This document shows, piece by piece, positions 48,517-61,283 of a stretch of DNA of 64,000 nt (within the stretch, counting starts at the first letter, position 1; the number at the start of each line of letters is the position of its first letter). The DNA is taken from NCBI GenBank assembly GCA_951230915.1, contig OX579638.1, forward strand, positions 11,054,696 through 11,118,695. The letters run 5' to 3'. The DNA is from Antitrichia curtipendula. Taxonomy: Eukaryota > Streptophyta > Bryopsida > Hypnales > Leucodontaceae. The position numbers were made by a program, and so were the translations under genes. The notes under the pieces were generated by a model, which searched no databases, was not told where the DNA came from, and saw only the letters and a list, made by a program, of their open reading frames with translations.

Positions 48517-49079
48517 GAAATTGCCGCTCATGATTCTATATTCGACCAACAAAACAACCTCCGTCATTGGAAATGGCATCATTACTGAATGAAAGTGAAG
48601 GTGTAGAGACTTCTCCACATTCTTGAGTACCGTATTCAGAAGTAGTGTATGTCGCTAGTGCTATTGTTAGTAGAACTATCTCTAACAAGTTTTCATTCAC
48701 TTTGGAGAGCTCTTGTTGATCAGATTGTTCTTTCACGTTAGAGATTTTCTATCATTTTGGACCCAAAGGTTCTTAGTTCATTATTTTCACTAATGCACAA
48801 GTCTTTTGAAAGTTCAGTTTCACATAATGACACAAGGAACACCTTCAAAGTCCCATGTAGGCAATAGAATAGAAATCCCTTTACAGAACTCCCTTTATTT
48901 CCGGGGGTTTTCTATAGACAAGGAACATGGCCTTGAAAACGAAACGTGAATAGGGAATTCTCTTGAGGGAAAATTGGCACATTTTTTAGGGTTATTTGAA
49001 GATGTCTCTAACTCTAACTCAACTCAGTTTACAAAATTCAAGATTCTAGAAGGTGGATTTATGCCCCTAAATCTAACTT
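48517..49079. other. Intergenic within duplicated segment 2
   Basis: No supported gene. Short minus-strand frames overlap the fold-back element and are artefacts. Confidence 0.4.
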
Positions 49080-49450
49080 TAAAGTAGATTTCAATGGGCT
49101 TAATCAAAATAATTTGTAGATTTTGAAGGTTCATATCTAACTAATATGTACACTTTGAATTTTGATTCTCATTGATTTGTACATTTCAGAAGTTTTGATC
49201 TAGATCCTCTTCTAAGTTTCAAGAATTCAAAATGTTGGTAATCTGTATATTTTGTTTATTTAGAAGTTTAACAAAATTCCATACATTATAAAATTTCTAA
49301 GGTTTCTAAACATACAAACTCTAAATATACAAACTCTGGAAATGTTAGATTTCTATAAATAAAAATCATTGCCACAAAAACTAACAACTCACAAGTCTTA
49401 TCTGTCCAACCTTATGGTATCATAAACAATCAATATGGGACAATTGCATC
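49080..49450. mobile_element. Fragment of the 44402-45557 CACTA family
   Basis: Shares, in order, words with the interior of the CACTA element, including AATAATTTGTAGATTT, ACAAGTCTTAT.TGTCCAACCT and CAATATGGGACAA. No CACTA terminus is present, so it is a truncated relative of similar orientation. Confidence 0.6.
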
Positions 49451-51634
49451 TTGTAAAATCTACTCAATATTAGATGGAAACAACATTGGAATGTAAGATG
49501 TGTCAATGTGTTGTAAAGTCTACCAACTAGGATTACATAGAGAGGATTCGGGAAGAGTTTATGAAAACCATTGCACATAAAATCAGTTCAATATCTTTTT
49601 CATTAGGAATTCTTCCATGACCCTTCCATAATTATTTTGGAATATAGGATAATATAAGAACTAGCAAAAACTAACAGGGAAAAACTACAAAATATTCAAA
49701 CCAGTCACAAAAAATTCCAAATAAGTCCATTGTGTGGGACCTACATATCTTGATCAAGATACTTGAAATATTTTAAAGTGCAATGTTTTTTGGTCATCAT
49801 TGAGGATGATTTTGGTGAAATAGAATTCATAGACCAAATTTTCAAATTGTTTTTTAATTCCTTTGTAAATCGAAACTAATTTGAGTTTTGCAACATTCTT
49901 TGAAATTGTTTGTCAAGCTTATGTTGCTTTGAAACATACTCCATTTTATCATATATAGCCTTAACTTTGAATCTAGAATTGTTGAAGGAGTATGTTTTGA
50001 TGTGGTTGGATTAAATTAACAACACTTAAAATTGCACACTACCTAAAATCACACATTGGAAATTCTTACTACTCATGGAAATCTATGATCACTTTTAGAA
50101 ACACCTATTTTTAGCACTTTGAAAATTCTTAGTTTATTCATACGGTATCCAAAAAGAGCATTCTAAAACAATCTAAAATTGCCTATTCACTACCAACACA
50201 TCCCTACATAAAGTTCTCCAATAAAATAATGGCAACCATATTCCGTTTAATTATATATAGCCTTCATTTTGACTCTGATGTTATTAAAGGTGTATATTCA
50301 AAGGTATTTCAATTACCAACATCTAAAAACCTCTTACACAAATACTTCTAAACAATTCAAATTGAATAACTTAATATTCTAATCAATTTCAAAAGTATCA
50401 TGATTCCAAAACATTATTATTGAGACCTTTATGGTAGAACACTCTCATATAACGCACCAAGAGTTTTGAGATAGCTATACAATTGGAATTTATTTGTCTA
50501 TTTATTTGATGTTCAATACAATTTTTTGAACAATTTTTGATGTGACTTCAATAGATGATATTTATTGGAATAAAAATAGAGCTTTAAAATAAATAAGACA
50601 ATTTATATGTGCATTTGTTTCCTAATATGTTCTCATATGGAAAAAAAGATATGCATAACTAGTGAATATGAAACTAGGAATTTTCAAAAACACTTGAATA
50701 AGGTCTGATCAGATTTTGATCCACTAACTTTAGCTTTTATAAATAGAATTGATTCATTTAAGGAAATAACTAGTAGGGACTAATTTTTAAAAAATGTTTC
50801 AATTTAGTATAATCACCTTATCTCCACAACATTTTTGTAAAACAAATGGAGGAAGTAGTACATTGCGTTTTCATTCAATTTCTAGATAACCATGTTGACT
50901 TGTCTCTCATGAATCCAAAAAGTCATTCAACAATAATAATGATAATAGTATATTCCTATTGTGATTATGATCCAAGTGTTTAGCCATTTTACGTGCAAGC
51001 ATAATTGAAGGCATTCCAATGTTTTAATAATATTGCTTTTGATATACAAAATATCCATCAATGCTTAGGAAAAAGTTTTTGCTAGTCATATAGAATGGCA
51101 ACAACTTGGACACGTTGAAATATTTGATAGGTTAAGAATCATAGACATAAAAAACCACTAGAACTTGATGAAACTACAAAGATGTTGCTAAGTTGATAAA
51201 TTACAAAGTGAATTAAAGTGGCAACTTGTATTCTACAAAAATCAAGACATTCAAATATACAAAGTAGTAGGAATAAATCTAAAGATCCGAACAAGAGTGA
51301 GAAAGTGACAATGCCTCATAATTCACCATAACACCACATAGAAAAACTAATAAAGGACAATTATATACAGGTACTCCACTACATTAGATAGGCTCTCAAA
51401 GTGTATTTTCAAATTAACAACGATCCAACGATTATATTTGTACTAGATATTTGTTTCATAATTGAATGAATTAATTGTTTCTGTAATTGAACTATTGTTA
51501 CAATTTGAGTTCCACCTACAATACATCAAAATATCTTACAAATAATACATCACTTCCATTTGAGTGAAAAATCTTCTTTTGAAACAAAATTTCAAGTGTG
51601 GCATTGAGAACTACACTAGCTCAAGCTAGCACTT
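49451..51634. other. AT-rich intergenic within duplicated segment 2
   Basis: No gene seen. The section 50800-51600 aligns by eye with 44040-44395 plus 45561-46260, meaning the same DNA without the CACTA insertion. Confidence 0.45.
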
Positions 51635-52768
51635 TCAATCTTCATCACATAAAATGCCCTCATAGACATTTGTAAAACTAATATCACCATCAACAACCAG
51701 AAACACCCCCTCTTTCTTTGTATCGTTGTGAAATAGCTTATATCCTCCAATGAAAGACCTTGATGGTTTCATTCTAAACAAAGGAGTACCATCAATAACT
51801 ATCTTACGCAATCGTCGCAAGTGCTCCAAATTTGGAAGTTGCTGCAACTTTGAATGATAGCACAATAAAGTCTCCAAACTAACCAAATTCTCTACTCCAC
51901 AGATCTCCTCAACCCCAGAGAAACTCAAATCCAAATGAGCCAATGCCTTCAAGTGACCCAAAGGTGGAAGTGATTCCAATGATTTACATCCAAAAAGCTT
52001 TAACTAAGTCAATGAATGCAATTCCTCTACACCATGAATCTTAATGATACCACTACAACTCATATTCAAATGAGTTAACACCTTCAAACACCCCAAGTTT
52101 GGTATCACTTTCAAGCATTTACAATAGCAAACATTAAATTTCATCAATGTTTGCAATCCACTTAAACCATGGATGGTGGATAAGGCATCACAGTATGCAA
52201 ATGAAAGGACTTCCAAGGATCTCAATGCCTTAAGATCCATACTATCCACCAAGTAACCATCATTCTCAATCTCCAATCTCCGCAGTTGAATACAAGGGCT
52301 GAAGTTCGCCAATTGCCAAGGGATTCTTGGCCCATAACGATTGCGAAAATAAAATTCGTTCAAAGAAGAAAGGAATTGTACATCAGGCAGATCGCAATAG
52401 GAATGACAATAATATATCTCAATCCATCCAAGCCCTTTGGGAACTTCCCACCCATTCACCACTTTGAGATTCATACATTGTACGATGTCAAGGCCACACA
52501 TATGAGGAAAATTCTCCAAATCAAGAGTCTCGATCTTGTAGCAGTCATGCAAGTTTAAAACCCGTATTTGTTGCAACGGAAATAGGTTTGTCAGAGGCCC
52601 ATCAATGTGCGATAATCCTCTGAAAATATTCAAGTCGAGATTCTTGCTCAACAATTTTCGTCCAAATTTCTTGTACAACTCAAAATCTGAGATTGCAAGC
52701 CGTTTGTTGTCCATCCAACAACCTTCAAAACAATTCTCATTGATATCCATATGAATCAATGTCACCAA
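51635..52768 (-). pseudogene. Leucine-rich-repeat fragment (NLR-type), one in-frame stop
   Basis: Reads from about 52768 down to 51635 on the minus strand. It contains roughly nine irregular 23-25 residue LRRs of the plant cytosolic NLR style (patterns such as LRSLEVLSFAYC, LPPLGHLKALAHLDLS). A TAG at 52004-52006 falls inside one repeat, with open frame continuing in the same phase, so a single stop splits the array. There is no NB-ARC, TIR or coiled-coil region upstream before the next gene, making it an orphan LRR fragment. A more decayed paralogue is at 46262-47440. Confidence 0.8.
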
Positions 52769-53006
52769 CTTGAGATTTTGGAGTTGATAAACCTTATGAA
52801 CACAACAATTTTCAATACAAGCTCAAAATAGTTACAAATACCAAAGTAAACAATTCAAGAAGTCTAACAAAAGCAGATCTAACAAAATAGTTTACTAGTC
52901 AATAAAAATACAATCATACACATAAATACCAAAAACACATTGCTTGTTAGAACAAGAAAAAGTATTACAAAGGCTAATTAAAACCATTAATAGAAAATTC
53001 AAAAAG
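52769..53006. other. Short intergenic spacer
   Basis: AT-rich. It separates the LRR fragment from the 3' end of the ULP-type gene on the same strand. Confidence 0.5.
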
Positions 53007-56000
53007 TTAAATATATCGACAAGAAAAACTTACATGGTTGCAGATTTCCAACACATCTTGGTCTTGCACAATTGCCAACCTTCGGCACACATCTTCCAAA
53101 CAACCCTCTCCATGTTGAATAACACAACGTCTTTCCAATGATGTTGAATAACCCGACGTTCGGCACGCATCTTCCAAACTAAGCTCTTGATGTTGAATAA
53201 CGCAACGTCTTTCCAATGATGTTGAATAACACGACGTTCGGCACGCATCTTCCAAACTAAGCTCTTGATGTTGAATAACCCGACATGTTGTCAATGACAA
53301 AACTTGAATTAAATTGAAAAAAGTGTATTTCAATGCTTTTTCCATGATATTGAATTTTCGTACAACCTATACAACACAAGCCAATGGTATGAATTTCATA
53401 CCCAATTTGTTATCCCAACAAAATTATACTTCAAAATCAAGCACACAAAAGATAAATTCAAACTTACCATTTCTCTTGATGATGGTTCTATGGATTTTAA
53501 ACTTCCAATTCCATCCAATGGTGGTGTACATTGTGGTGATGGATAAATTGGACTTGATGCAGGCTTGTTCACATCCATACCACCATCTCCATTGGTTTTT
53601 CGACGCTTGTGAGATTGGTCTTTCAAAGAAGAACGCAACATATAGATTGTGTGTAAATGTTTGTACCATTTGTCATGCTGCTTCCTTAATGGGGTTGCCA
53701 ACTTCAAAGACTGCTTTTCATCCTCTGTTACATTGGAAAAGTCCTTGCCCACCTTCATACAATAGGCATTCAAATCCTTGTAAGCCTTCAACAAAGTGTC
53801 AAAGCGGTTTTGGCATTGCTCTTTGGTCCTCAAAGGCCCCCCATTCTTCTTACTATTCATTTCTTTGGCGATCAAATCCCAATGCATAGTACCCAAATTG
53901 CCCTTGTTGAAGACACCACCAACAACCACACATTCGAGCAAAATTGACGTCTCCATTTCTTTCCATTTCTTGCTCTTCAACTCTTTAACAACTTTAGGTG
54001 AATCTTGATGTTGTTGGCTTTGAGAATGCACCAATCGACCTTCTTCAAGAATGGGTTCAAGGCTCATGTGTTTCAAATCATCAACTTGTAAGATTCCAAG
54101 TAGTTGGTGACGAATAACATTACGTTTGACAAAAACCTCCACTATAAAACTTGGCCGAGTAAAATGTGCGCCTGCTTCAGACGAAGAAACAATCAACTCT
54201 TGCAATGCTAACTTCGAAAGAAAGACTTCAATGTAATGCAAGATGTGCAAACCGCAATCATAACCATTGCCTTGTCGTGAAACCTGACACAAAGATCCAC
54301 TTCACAATGAAAAATCCATTACCAAAGTTCACATCCAAACCCCTTCAAGTAAATACTATCATTGCCTCCGCCACTTCTATCATAGGCACTCTCGCCGGAG
54401 GAGTCCATACCTTGGCTTGTACATACTTCATTTGAACCAATGAATGTAATATATCAAAGTTATTTGAAGCTCCATATCTTTCCACCCATGCATGTACTAT
54501 AAGACTACATCCATAAGATAACATCCATGTTAATTGTGTAGAGCAACATTCATCTACTTCACAATCGAAGACAAAAATATTCTACATCCATACAAAGTTT
54601 TAGAGTGTCAAGCTTCCCGTCAAATTACAATATGTTTGACAACCTACTCTGTTAGTAGAGGGTTAGAGATCAAGATTCACAAACTGAAAAAACATATATG
54701 ATAGTCCTAATGACCACTTCAACTCATTTCTTCACAATTAGCCAAAGCTAACAACTCATATGATACATGGGATTCATACAATATGAATACAAAAAACCAC
54801 TACCATACTTTTCAATGTAAGATCCTATTCAAAAACTCACCTCTTCACTCCGTCCTCAAATGGACCATGTTTTCCTTCAATGGGGTCCAAATGAAGGATG
54901 CAAGGTGAACCCTTCCTTTCACCTATCAAAAAACATCCAATTGAATAAGGCAAATAAACAGTACACAATGCTGAACTGACAAAAACAATGATTGAAAGGA
55001 CAACCTTACCGACTGCACTTGGATTAAGGCTCTGAAGATGACAGATGACAAGGAGACTCCAATGAGAACTGCCAACCAATAAAATACACATTTGTAAAAT
55101 TCAAGAGCCAAAAATTCCTAGTTCACACAATTATTTGAACAAGCTGGATGTCCACACTGCTATTCTCTTTATTTACGTGCACGGTTATACATGAAACTAC
55201 TTTCAAAAGATTCTTGCGACGGCTGTTGAGAAACCCCGATCAATCAACGTCCTCAAACCAAAACCAACAAGAATCTGCAACCACCACTAAAAGTCTCGAA
55301 GATCACCTGTCAATCACAGGAACGAAAACAAAGTCCTTATCAAAGAGGTTCACATCCCCAATCCACTTTCGTAATTGCGAGTAATCAACTCTGCATTCAT
55401 CACCGCCCGTGGATGCAGTCGCCTCTATAACCCTTCGGAAGAAAAAGCTGTTGAAGAAGTGAAGTCGACTTTGGTGCTCGGGAGAAATTGCCTTCACTTT
55501 CAAGTACCTGCAATCAGAGCGGCTAATAGGTAATGGCTCCGAGCCACAAAACAACGTGTATTATCTTCGATACACAAACTGGTCGATTTCAAATCAAGTA
55601 GCGTAAGAGTGCATCAGTATTGCCATAGTCAACTGTCAACAAAACCAACATACATGGTGGAAAACGGAAATACTCACTTCACATAAAAGTCGACTATGTT
55701 GTCAGTCAAGAACTTCCCAGGTTGGAGACTCGCAAGATCTCTCGCTGTGATCGTCACAGCATCAGCTTCACCCTCAGGGAAAGTCACCAAATCATCTGCC
55801 CCAAAAGTCGAAACACGCTCAATAAACCGAACCCCAAAAAGTACCTGATGGCCTAGTCGTCAATCTAAATGAGTGATATGAACAGAAATATTGTTGCTAA
55901 GATGACAAATTGCCAATAGGCGTTAGGAAAAAACACCTTCACCAACCCGAGCTCTCCCCATCAATTCTAACGTGCCTGCAGAAGGGGGAGGAGGACTCTG

Positions 56001-56402
56001 GATCAGATCCTGTGCCCAGTTCCGGGGTCCGACAGAGACACCTTCAAAATCTCGGTTGCTCCACGCTTCGGACCCACCTGACCTGTCAGGGAAACAAGCA
56101 TAGCTCAAAAGGAACACTTCTTAGCTCCAAGCACATCATTCAGTAACGGTTTCTTGCTGCACAATTTGGTTAGAGTGCCACAATTGTCTCAAACGTCAGT
56201 ACCTGAAGGACAGACCAGGGTGCTGGTGCGTGGATGATAGAAACAGAGGATGTTGGCCATGGAGGCTATTCGAGTAAAAAGGTTCACTTGGCTCGAGGGC
56301 GGACCCACGAGCTGGCACGTGCAACTCATTCGCGTGCCTCTCCTCAATTCCCAAGCTCGGGTACAGAAGCTTCGAGCCGGACGTGCCTGGATCTCCCATC
56401 AT
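53007..56402 (-). CDS. ULP/SENP-type SUMO protease fused to Myb/SANT-like domain
   Basis: A C48 cysteine protease expected to remove SUMO from nuclear proteins. Inferred exons: 56402-56203, 56082-55947, 55844-55678, 55507-55307, 55068-55010, 54922-54841, 54425-54411 (uncertain), 54283-53468 and 53366-53007. The domain opens with VTFPEGEADAVTI and FLTDNIVDFYVK, continues with RLHFFNSFFFRRV and KWIGDVNLFDKDF, and has the triad His (SSHWSLLVIC), Asp (ILHLDPIEG) and Cys (RQGNGYDCGLHILHYIE). The arrangement is closest to plant ULP2-like enzymes. After it comes a Trp-containing trihelix/Myb-SANT-like region (KKWKEMETS... to KWYKHL, about 53940-53660), a Lys/Arg nuclear signal (KRRKT), and a last exon with an 81-bp coding repeat. 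The Asp-to-Cys stretch is short and the 54841/54425/54283 joins are one base out of phase, so an exon is misplaced or a frameshift exists. The N-terminal start is the least certain. Confidence 0.7.
53080..53295 (-). repeat. 81-bp coding minisatellite in the last exon
   Basis: Two near-identical 81-bp units (for example CGACGTTCGGCACGCATCTT at 53153 and again at 53234) plus a degenerate third copy. As 81 is 27 codons, each unit adds 27 residues (VIQHQELSLEDACRTS core) without shifting the frame. The phase agrees with the preceding exon, which supports translation of the repeat. Confidence 0.8.
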
Positions 56403-57930
56403 TTGCTCTACTAGCTAGAACTCTGCGAGACCACACCCCGTCCGGTTAAAGCAATGGGCGAACTGCACTTGCTCTTACGAACGGGGACTCCAAGCCACTC
56501 CACAGCCAGTATGAAGGGAAGAGCCCGGAGCCCTCTTCACAACTACGACAGAAATACAAACAGAACAGACTGGCCAATCGAAATGAGTGCAAAATCGTGA
56601 AGTACAAACGGGTACTTCTTCCGTACTTGTATCGACTGAAGCATTAAGACAACTTTGAAATATGTACAACAGAGTGCCCACAAGTCCGACACTCGCTGTG
56701 CATCGAACAAGCTTGGCAACCAAGCGCCAAAGTAAGCAGCAAAACCAAGGCAGAGACAAACCTCCACGGCCACAGAGGCAAGAAGAGAGAGGAAATCATA
56801 CCTTGAAACGATTCAAAGCCCACAACTGGACATTTCATAGTCTATATAGAAAACAGAGGGATTCTGGCAGCTCAAGTACAATACATGCCACAACACAGTG
56901 AATAAGTGATAGTGTTTACGGAATCGAAAAAATATCTCCACATCTGAATAAGAAATTGGTCCTGCAACAAGGCTATAGAAAATTCGAGGGGAAAAATGCA
57001 GGAAATTTTGCCAGATCCTATTCAAACCATTACTGAAAGTGTGCTGTAAACTGACAGCACCTGTGCGGCAGCTCCCGAAATTATCGAGAATCACAAAGGT
57101 TCGCCAGACTTGGCAGCCTCAACCAAATTCTCGGAGACACTCTAAGCTTGGCGGAAATAAAATGTTCAAAATTCAGGCGAATAAATAAATACCTCAGCTC
57201 CGCCGTCCAGCCTTCAAAATTCTAAAAGTGGCACCAACGTTCCTAGGAAAGCGTGCTTGGCAGGAAGTAGCAGCAAAGCTCCCCCAAACCCTTCTTCTTT
57301 CCTCACTGGAAAACAGAAAACCAACTAAGACAGCACACAAAGAAATAAGCGTAGGTCGTCCGAAACAGGAACAGCACGTATATCTATCGAAAATTCATCA
57401 AGAGCAAGCACGAGGGGACGGCTCAGCGTGCCAGAACAAGAACGGCAAGCAAATACATAGATCTTCCAAGCACAAACAGCAAAAAAGAGACGAGAACCCA
57501 TCCAGACAAAAGCTAAAAGAATAGAAACTACAGGGAGTTAAAACCTACAAGACTGCGGACCAAGAGCAACAAGGGAGTGGCTCCCCGAGAGAGACGCCAG
57601 TGCACAAGGCAGGAGACTGCAGCGTGAAATAACTAGAATCCCCACAGAGGAAGCTTATGTACAGACTTTGGGGGAGCAGGTCGTCCGAAACTTCCCCTTG
57701 AAGGGTCCCGAACTCCCGATATCGGAGCTTCTGTACTGTACAGTACTGGGCAACCATGCCCCCTACTCACGCGGTAAAGCGGTTCAGGACTCCAGTAAAG
57801 CTGCCAGACTCCCCCGCGCCATGCTCATCGGGATTCGGGAGTCTCCGATGTCTCACTGGAAGTCCGGCGCCATGTCATCGCCTTTGATATCAGTCAGCGG
57901 TATGAAAGGGCGGAAGACTTGAAGCGCGCT
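56403..57930 (-). other. 5' flank or leader of the ULP-type gene
   Basis: GC-richer than the surroundings. Several short frames are open on both strands (for example 57228-57524 plus) without domains. It may contain untranslated exons of the minus-strand gene; no firm gene is supported. Confidence 0.35.
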
Positions 57931-57934
57931 TCTT

Positions 57935-58165
57935 CCGTCGTCGGAAGCCTCATTTCTGTTCAGAACTTCAGACTCCAGAAACTTCAGTGCACGTCCTCCA
58001 CGGAACTGCGCCCCGCTTCTTCTTCCGTCATCGGAGCTGCATGTCAGAGCTGTGTGGTAGGGTAATGCTGGTTCCGTCATCGGAGCACCGAAGTACTTCG
58101 ACAACCTTCGTCATCGTCGGACGGAGAAGCCCACCGAGAACGATATTCTTCTTCCGTCATCGGAC
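57935..58165. promoter_or_regulatory. Cluster of four TCCGTCATCGGA motifs
   Basis: CCGTCATCGGA-type words occur at 57935 (variant CCGTCGTCGGAA), 58025, 58074 and 58154, three of them preceded by CTT or GTT. The cluster is 1.5-1.8 kb upstream of the presumed ULP start codon on the minus strand. The same word is clustered 1.2-1.6 kb upstream of the membrane-protein gene. It may be a shared cis-element with a bZIP-like CGTCA core, or a shared repeat. Confidence 0.45.
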
Positions 58166-58169
58166 TTTG

Positions 58170-58680
58170 AGCACCTGCCACCTTTTCTGCGTTTGTCAGT
58201 GGCAGGAGTGCAGGACCCGTCTTGGCAGGCGATTATACGCCGTTGAAATAAAGTTCAATAAACACTAAAATAATGTTTTAACATAAACAAATAAATAACG
58301 GGTAGGGATTTTATTTTATTCTCACGCTTGGTATGCTCATCCAATGATATTATTAATTCCAGGTGTTACTTATAACCACTGAAAAGATATGTATATATAT
58401 TTGGAGAGCATGCATGCCAGTTGCATGGAGGATGCCCTAACAATATAGATAATATTAGTAAATGAATCTAAATATAAGAGTTTAACAAAAAGACTATATT
58501 TGTTAAATTGGGACTTCAAAGACTTTAAGGTGACTACCTTCAATACCACAAATATCCTATATTTATTTGTGTATTTAGCAAAATCTTATACTATAAATAT
58601 TTTCTAGAAGTTTTAAATATAATTTGTTTGGACTTAATACACATGTAGCCTACAGTTAAGTTGGAGAGGCTCAACTAGAT
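58170..58680. other. AT-rich intergenic, no gene seen
   Basis: Composition drops sharply to AT-rich after about 58260. Nothing recognised. Confidence 0.4.
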
Positions 58681-58684
58681 TTAA

Positions 58685-59590
58685 CCCCTAAAAGCCTAAG
58701 GCCTTTTTTTTGCAAAAAAATACTCAATACAACCATTTCTATAGCAAAGAATAAACAAATTTGAAAAATGGTTTTTATGAACATCTAACTGTAGGATCTT
58801 ACACCTAACTAGTATAAGAATGAGTGGAGTTTTTTAAAGAATTTTTGACTGCACAAATTGCAAGATATCTGCATTTAAAGTGGAAAAAAAGAAGTTTTTA
58901 GAACATTGCAGGACTAGAATTCTTGACTTTAAACATTTTTAGCTTAATTATTTTGCACTACAACGTTTTGAACTTTAAATCTTTATAGTAGAGAATTGAG
59001 TTGAGAGTCTAAGGGGGAAAAAAATTCCAAAAAAAATTAATTATCATTCTTAAGAAAATTGTTAAGTAGAAGTAGGTACAAGATAGAAGGAGCATCTAAA
59101 ATATTCATATATTTTAGATGGAATCAAAATGCACTAATCCCAATGGTGAGATTGTTCTAGCAAGTAAACTAAACCATGCTAAAAAAAAATTTGAAAAATT
59201 TGAAAAATTGCATTTATTTTTTGTAAGAAGATGCTCTAATTGCCCAAAAAACAAGAATGTCCATAATTTTCTCATAACAAATCCGAATTAAATGAATCAA
59301 AGCTTCACAAATAGACAAAAATATATTCTATGAGAAAAAAAAATTTAAAACTTCAAACTTTTGCAATTTGTTTTTGGTTGCCTAGGCTGCCCCCCGTCCC
59401 CTGTTTTGAGCTTATTTGGTCATAACTGTTAATCCTAGGCATCGATTATGAAAAAAATTATATTCCCACAAAGCTTATCAGTTTTTCTATCTTCAAAGAC
59501 AAGTTTCAAAAAATCAAGACAAAAATTCAGCCCGTAGGTACCTGCCCGAAATCTCATTGGTCCCCCAAAGGGACAACGGTCTTTTAGGGG
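58685..59590 (+). mobile_element. TTAA-target (piggyBac-like) non-autonomous element, copy 2
   Basis: A 906-bp element with inverted ends CCCCTAAAAG / CTTTTAGGGG, flanked by TTAA on each side (58681-58684 and 59591-59594). The interior follows the same order of conserved words as the 42932-43869 copy. No transposase. Confidence 0.75.
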
Positions 59591-59594
59591 TTAA

Positions 59595-60689
59595 GGTAAT
59601 GCATCTTTGGAAATTTAAAAAAGTCCCAAATCAACGAATATTAATAGTACACAATGCTTTAAAAAAATATTAACATTTTTATTGACAATTGCAAACTATT
59701 GGTTAATATTTGTTTATCAATCAACTTTTTATTATCTGTATCTTGTGATTAGATATAGGGAGACTAATGTCCATGCAACACAATTTGTAAAATCACCTCA
59801 ATACATTTCTTATTCATGAAAAATGAAAACTATTCTATCCCTCTACATGAATTAGAGGAAACCCAGACCCTACACAGAACTATTTAATTGCATATTTAAT
59901 ATTTTTTGGTCCAAAAAATCATCTAATGTGCCAGGTATGACTTGAGACTAAAAAAACTAAAAACTAAAACCATAAAAACTATATTTCCTTTGAAATTTGC
60001 ACATCTGCCAAAAGTCAAACGACACTACCGAAATGTCAGATTTACTCTAGTGGAGGCTCTACTGTATGACTTCCTAAAATTCTGCAACTCCATATCTTGG
60101 CCATACTAGCAATAGTAGCTAATTGAGAGCAATGAAGAAGTAAGCTCGTTGCATGGAATCTATCCAATTTTCTCTAGGCACCACATCTAGGTGTCAATAA
60201 TGACAACTTCAAAATAAACATGCCATTTGACCACATTAAAGTTGACATACCAAAACTATGAAGTGCTCTTAAATCTAAGCAATCATTTTACAAGTTAAAC
60301 TTTTCAACCCAATCATATTATATGGGGGTTCGCTAAGATTTTTAAGCTAAAAATATCTAATGTAGGCACATTCTTGGCTTCAAATTACGTCATTCAACAA
60401 TTAATAACAAGCACGGATCAATTGCAAGAAATGGAAAAGACCTTATGATTGCACTAACAAAACTGGTTGCTTTGCTTGAAGGGCTTGGCAAAAAACAAAA
60501 AATGTTGTTGGAAAAAAGATTGTTGAATGAATCAGATGTAGGTCACATTAGAATCTTGTTTTGTTCTCTCGAGATGGATCTATTGTCTAGTTATTGTTGA
60601 TATGGTCAATTGCAATTCACATTTAAGATATTCCAAGACGTTGAAGTAAAATAAAACCTTATCAAATTATTTGTCTTTGTTGAATATCC
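59595..60689. other. AT-rich intergenic, no gene seen
   Basis: No supported feature. Confidence 0.4.
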
Positions 60690-61283
60690 TCTCAAGTCTT
60701 TTTTTAGCATCAAAAATTGGATCTTAAACATAAAAAATATTTATGATTCTTCAATTTCAATTGTGCAAGGTAATTCATTGAAAATCTTGATGGAATTGAC
60801 ATACACTAATTCCAATGCTGAATTTGATATACCAACAAACCAAACTCTCTTAAGCCTTTGGATTTAAAATTCTTAAAAATTGAGTTGAATTCTAGTATCC
60901 TACAAGTTATTTTTTAAAGAAGATACTCTAATTTGCCTCCAAAGCAAGACTCTCTATAACTTCTCATTATTAATCTATATGGAATGATTGAAAGGTTTCT
61001 ATGTAGAAAATAATATGTTTTATAAGAAACAAAAAATTTAAAAATTGATTTTGAGTCTTTGAGATTTTTTTAAGCTACCTATCAAACTGCTTTTTGAGCT
61101 TAGGGTGGCATAACTTTTGCACCCAAACAATGATTGAAACACAAATTATGTTATCAGAAAAGCTAAGATATTTTTCTATCTTTGAATAAAGTGTCACAAA
61201 ATGAAACTAAAAATTGAGGTCGTAGGAACTTGACCAAACCTTGCATTGTCTCCAAAGTGAACACTTGATCCTTCATAAATTAA
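60690..61283 (+). mobile_element. Decayed copy of the TTAA-target element family
   Basis: Conserved blocks of the family remain in order (ACTAATTCCAATG, AAGAAGATACTCTAATT, GGCATAACTTTTGCACCC, GTCGTAGGAACTTG). The right end has drifted to TTCATAAATTAA, and the left terminus is not identifiable. Confidence 0.5.

Noticed and set aside
54166..54435. 89-codon plus-strand frame opposite the ULP-type gene
   Set aside because: It lies antisense to the catalytic Cys region and its composition follows from the minus-strand coding sequence.
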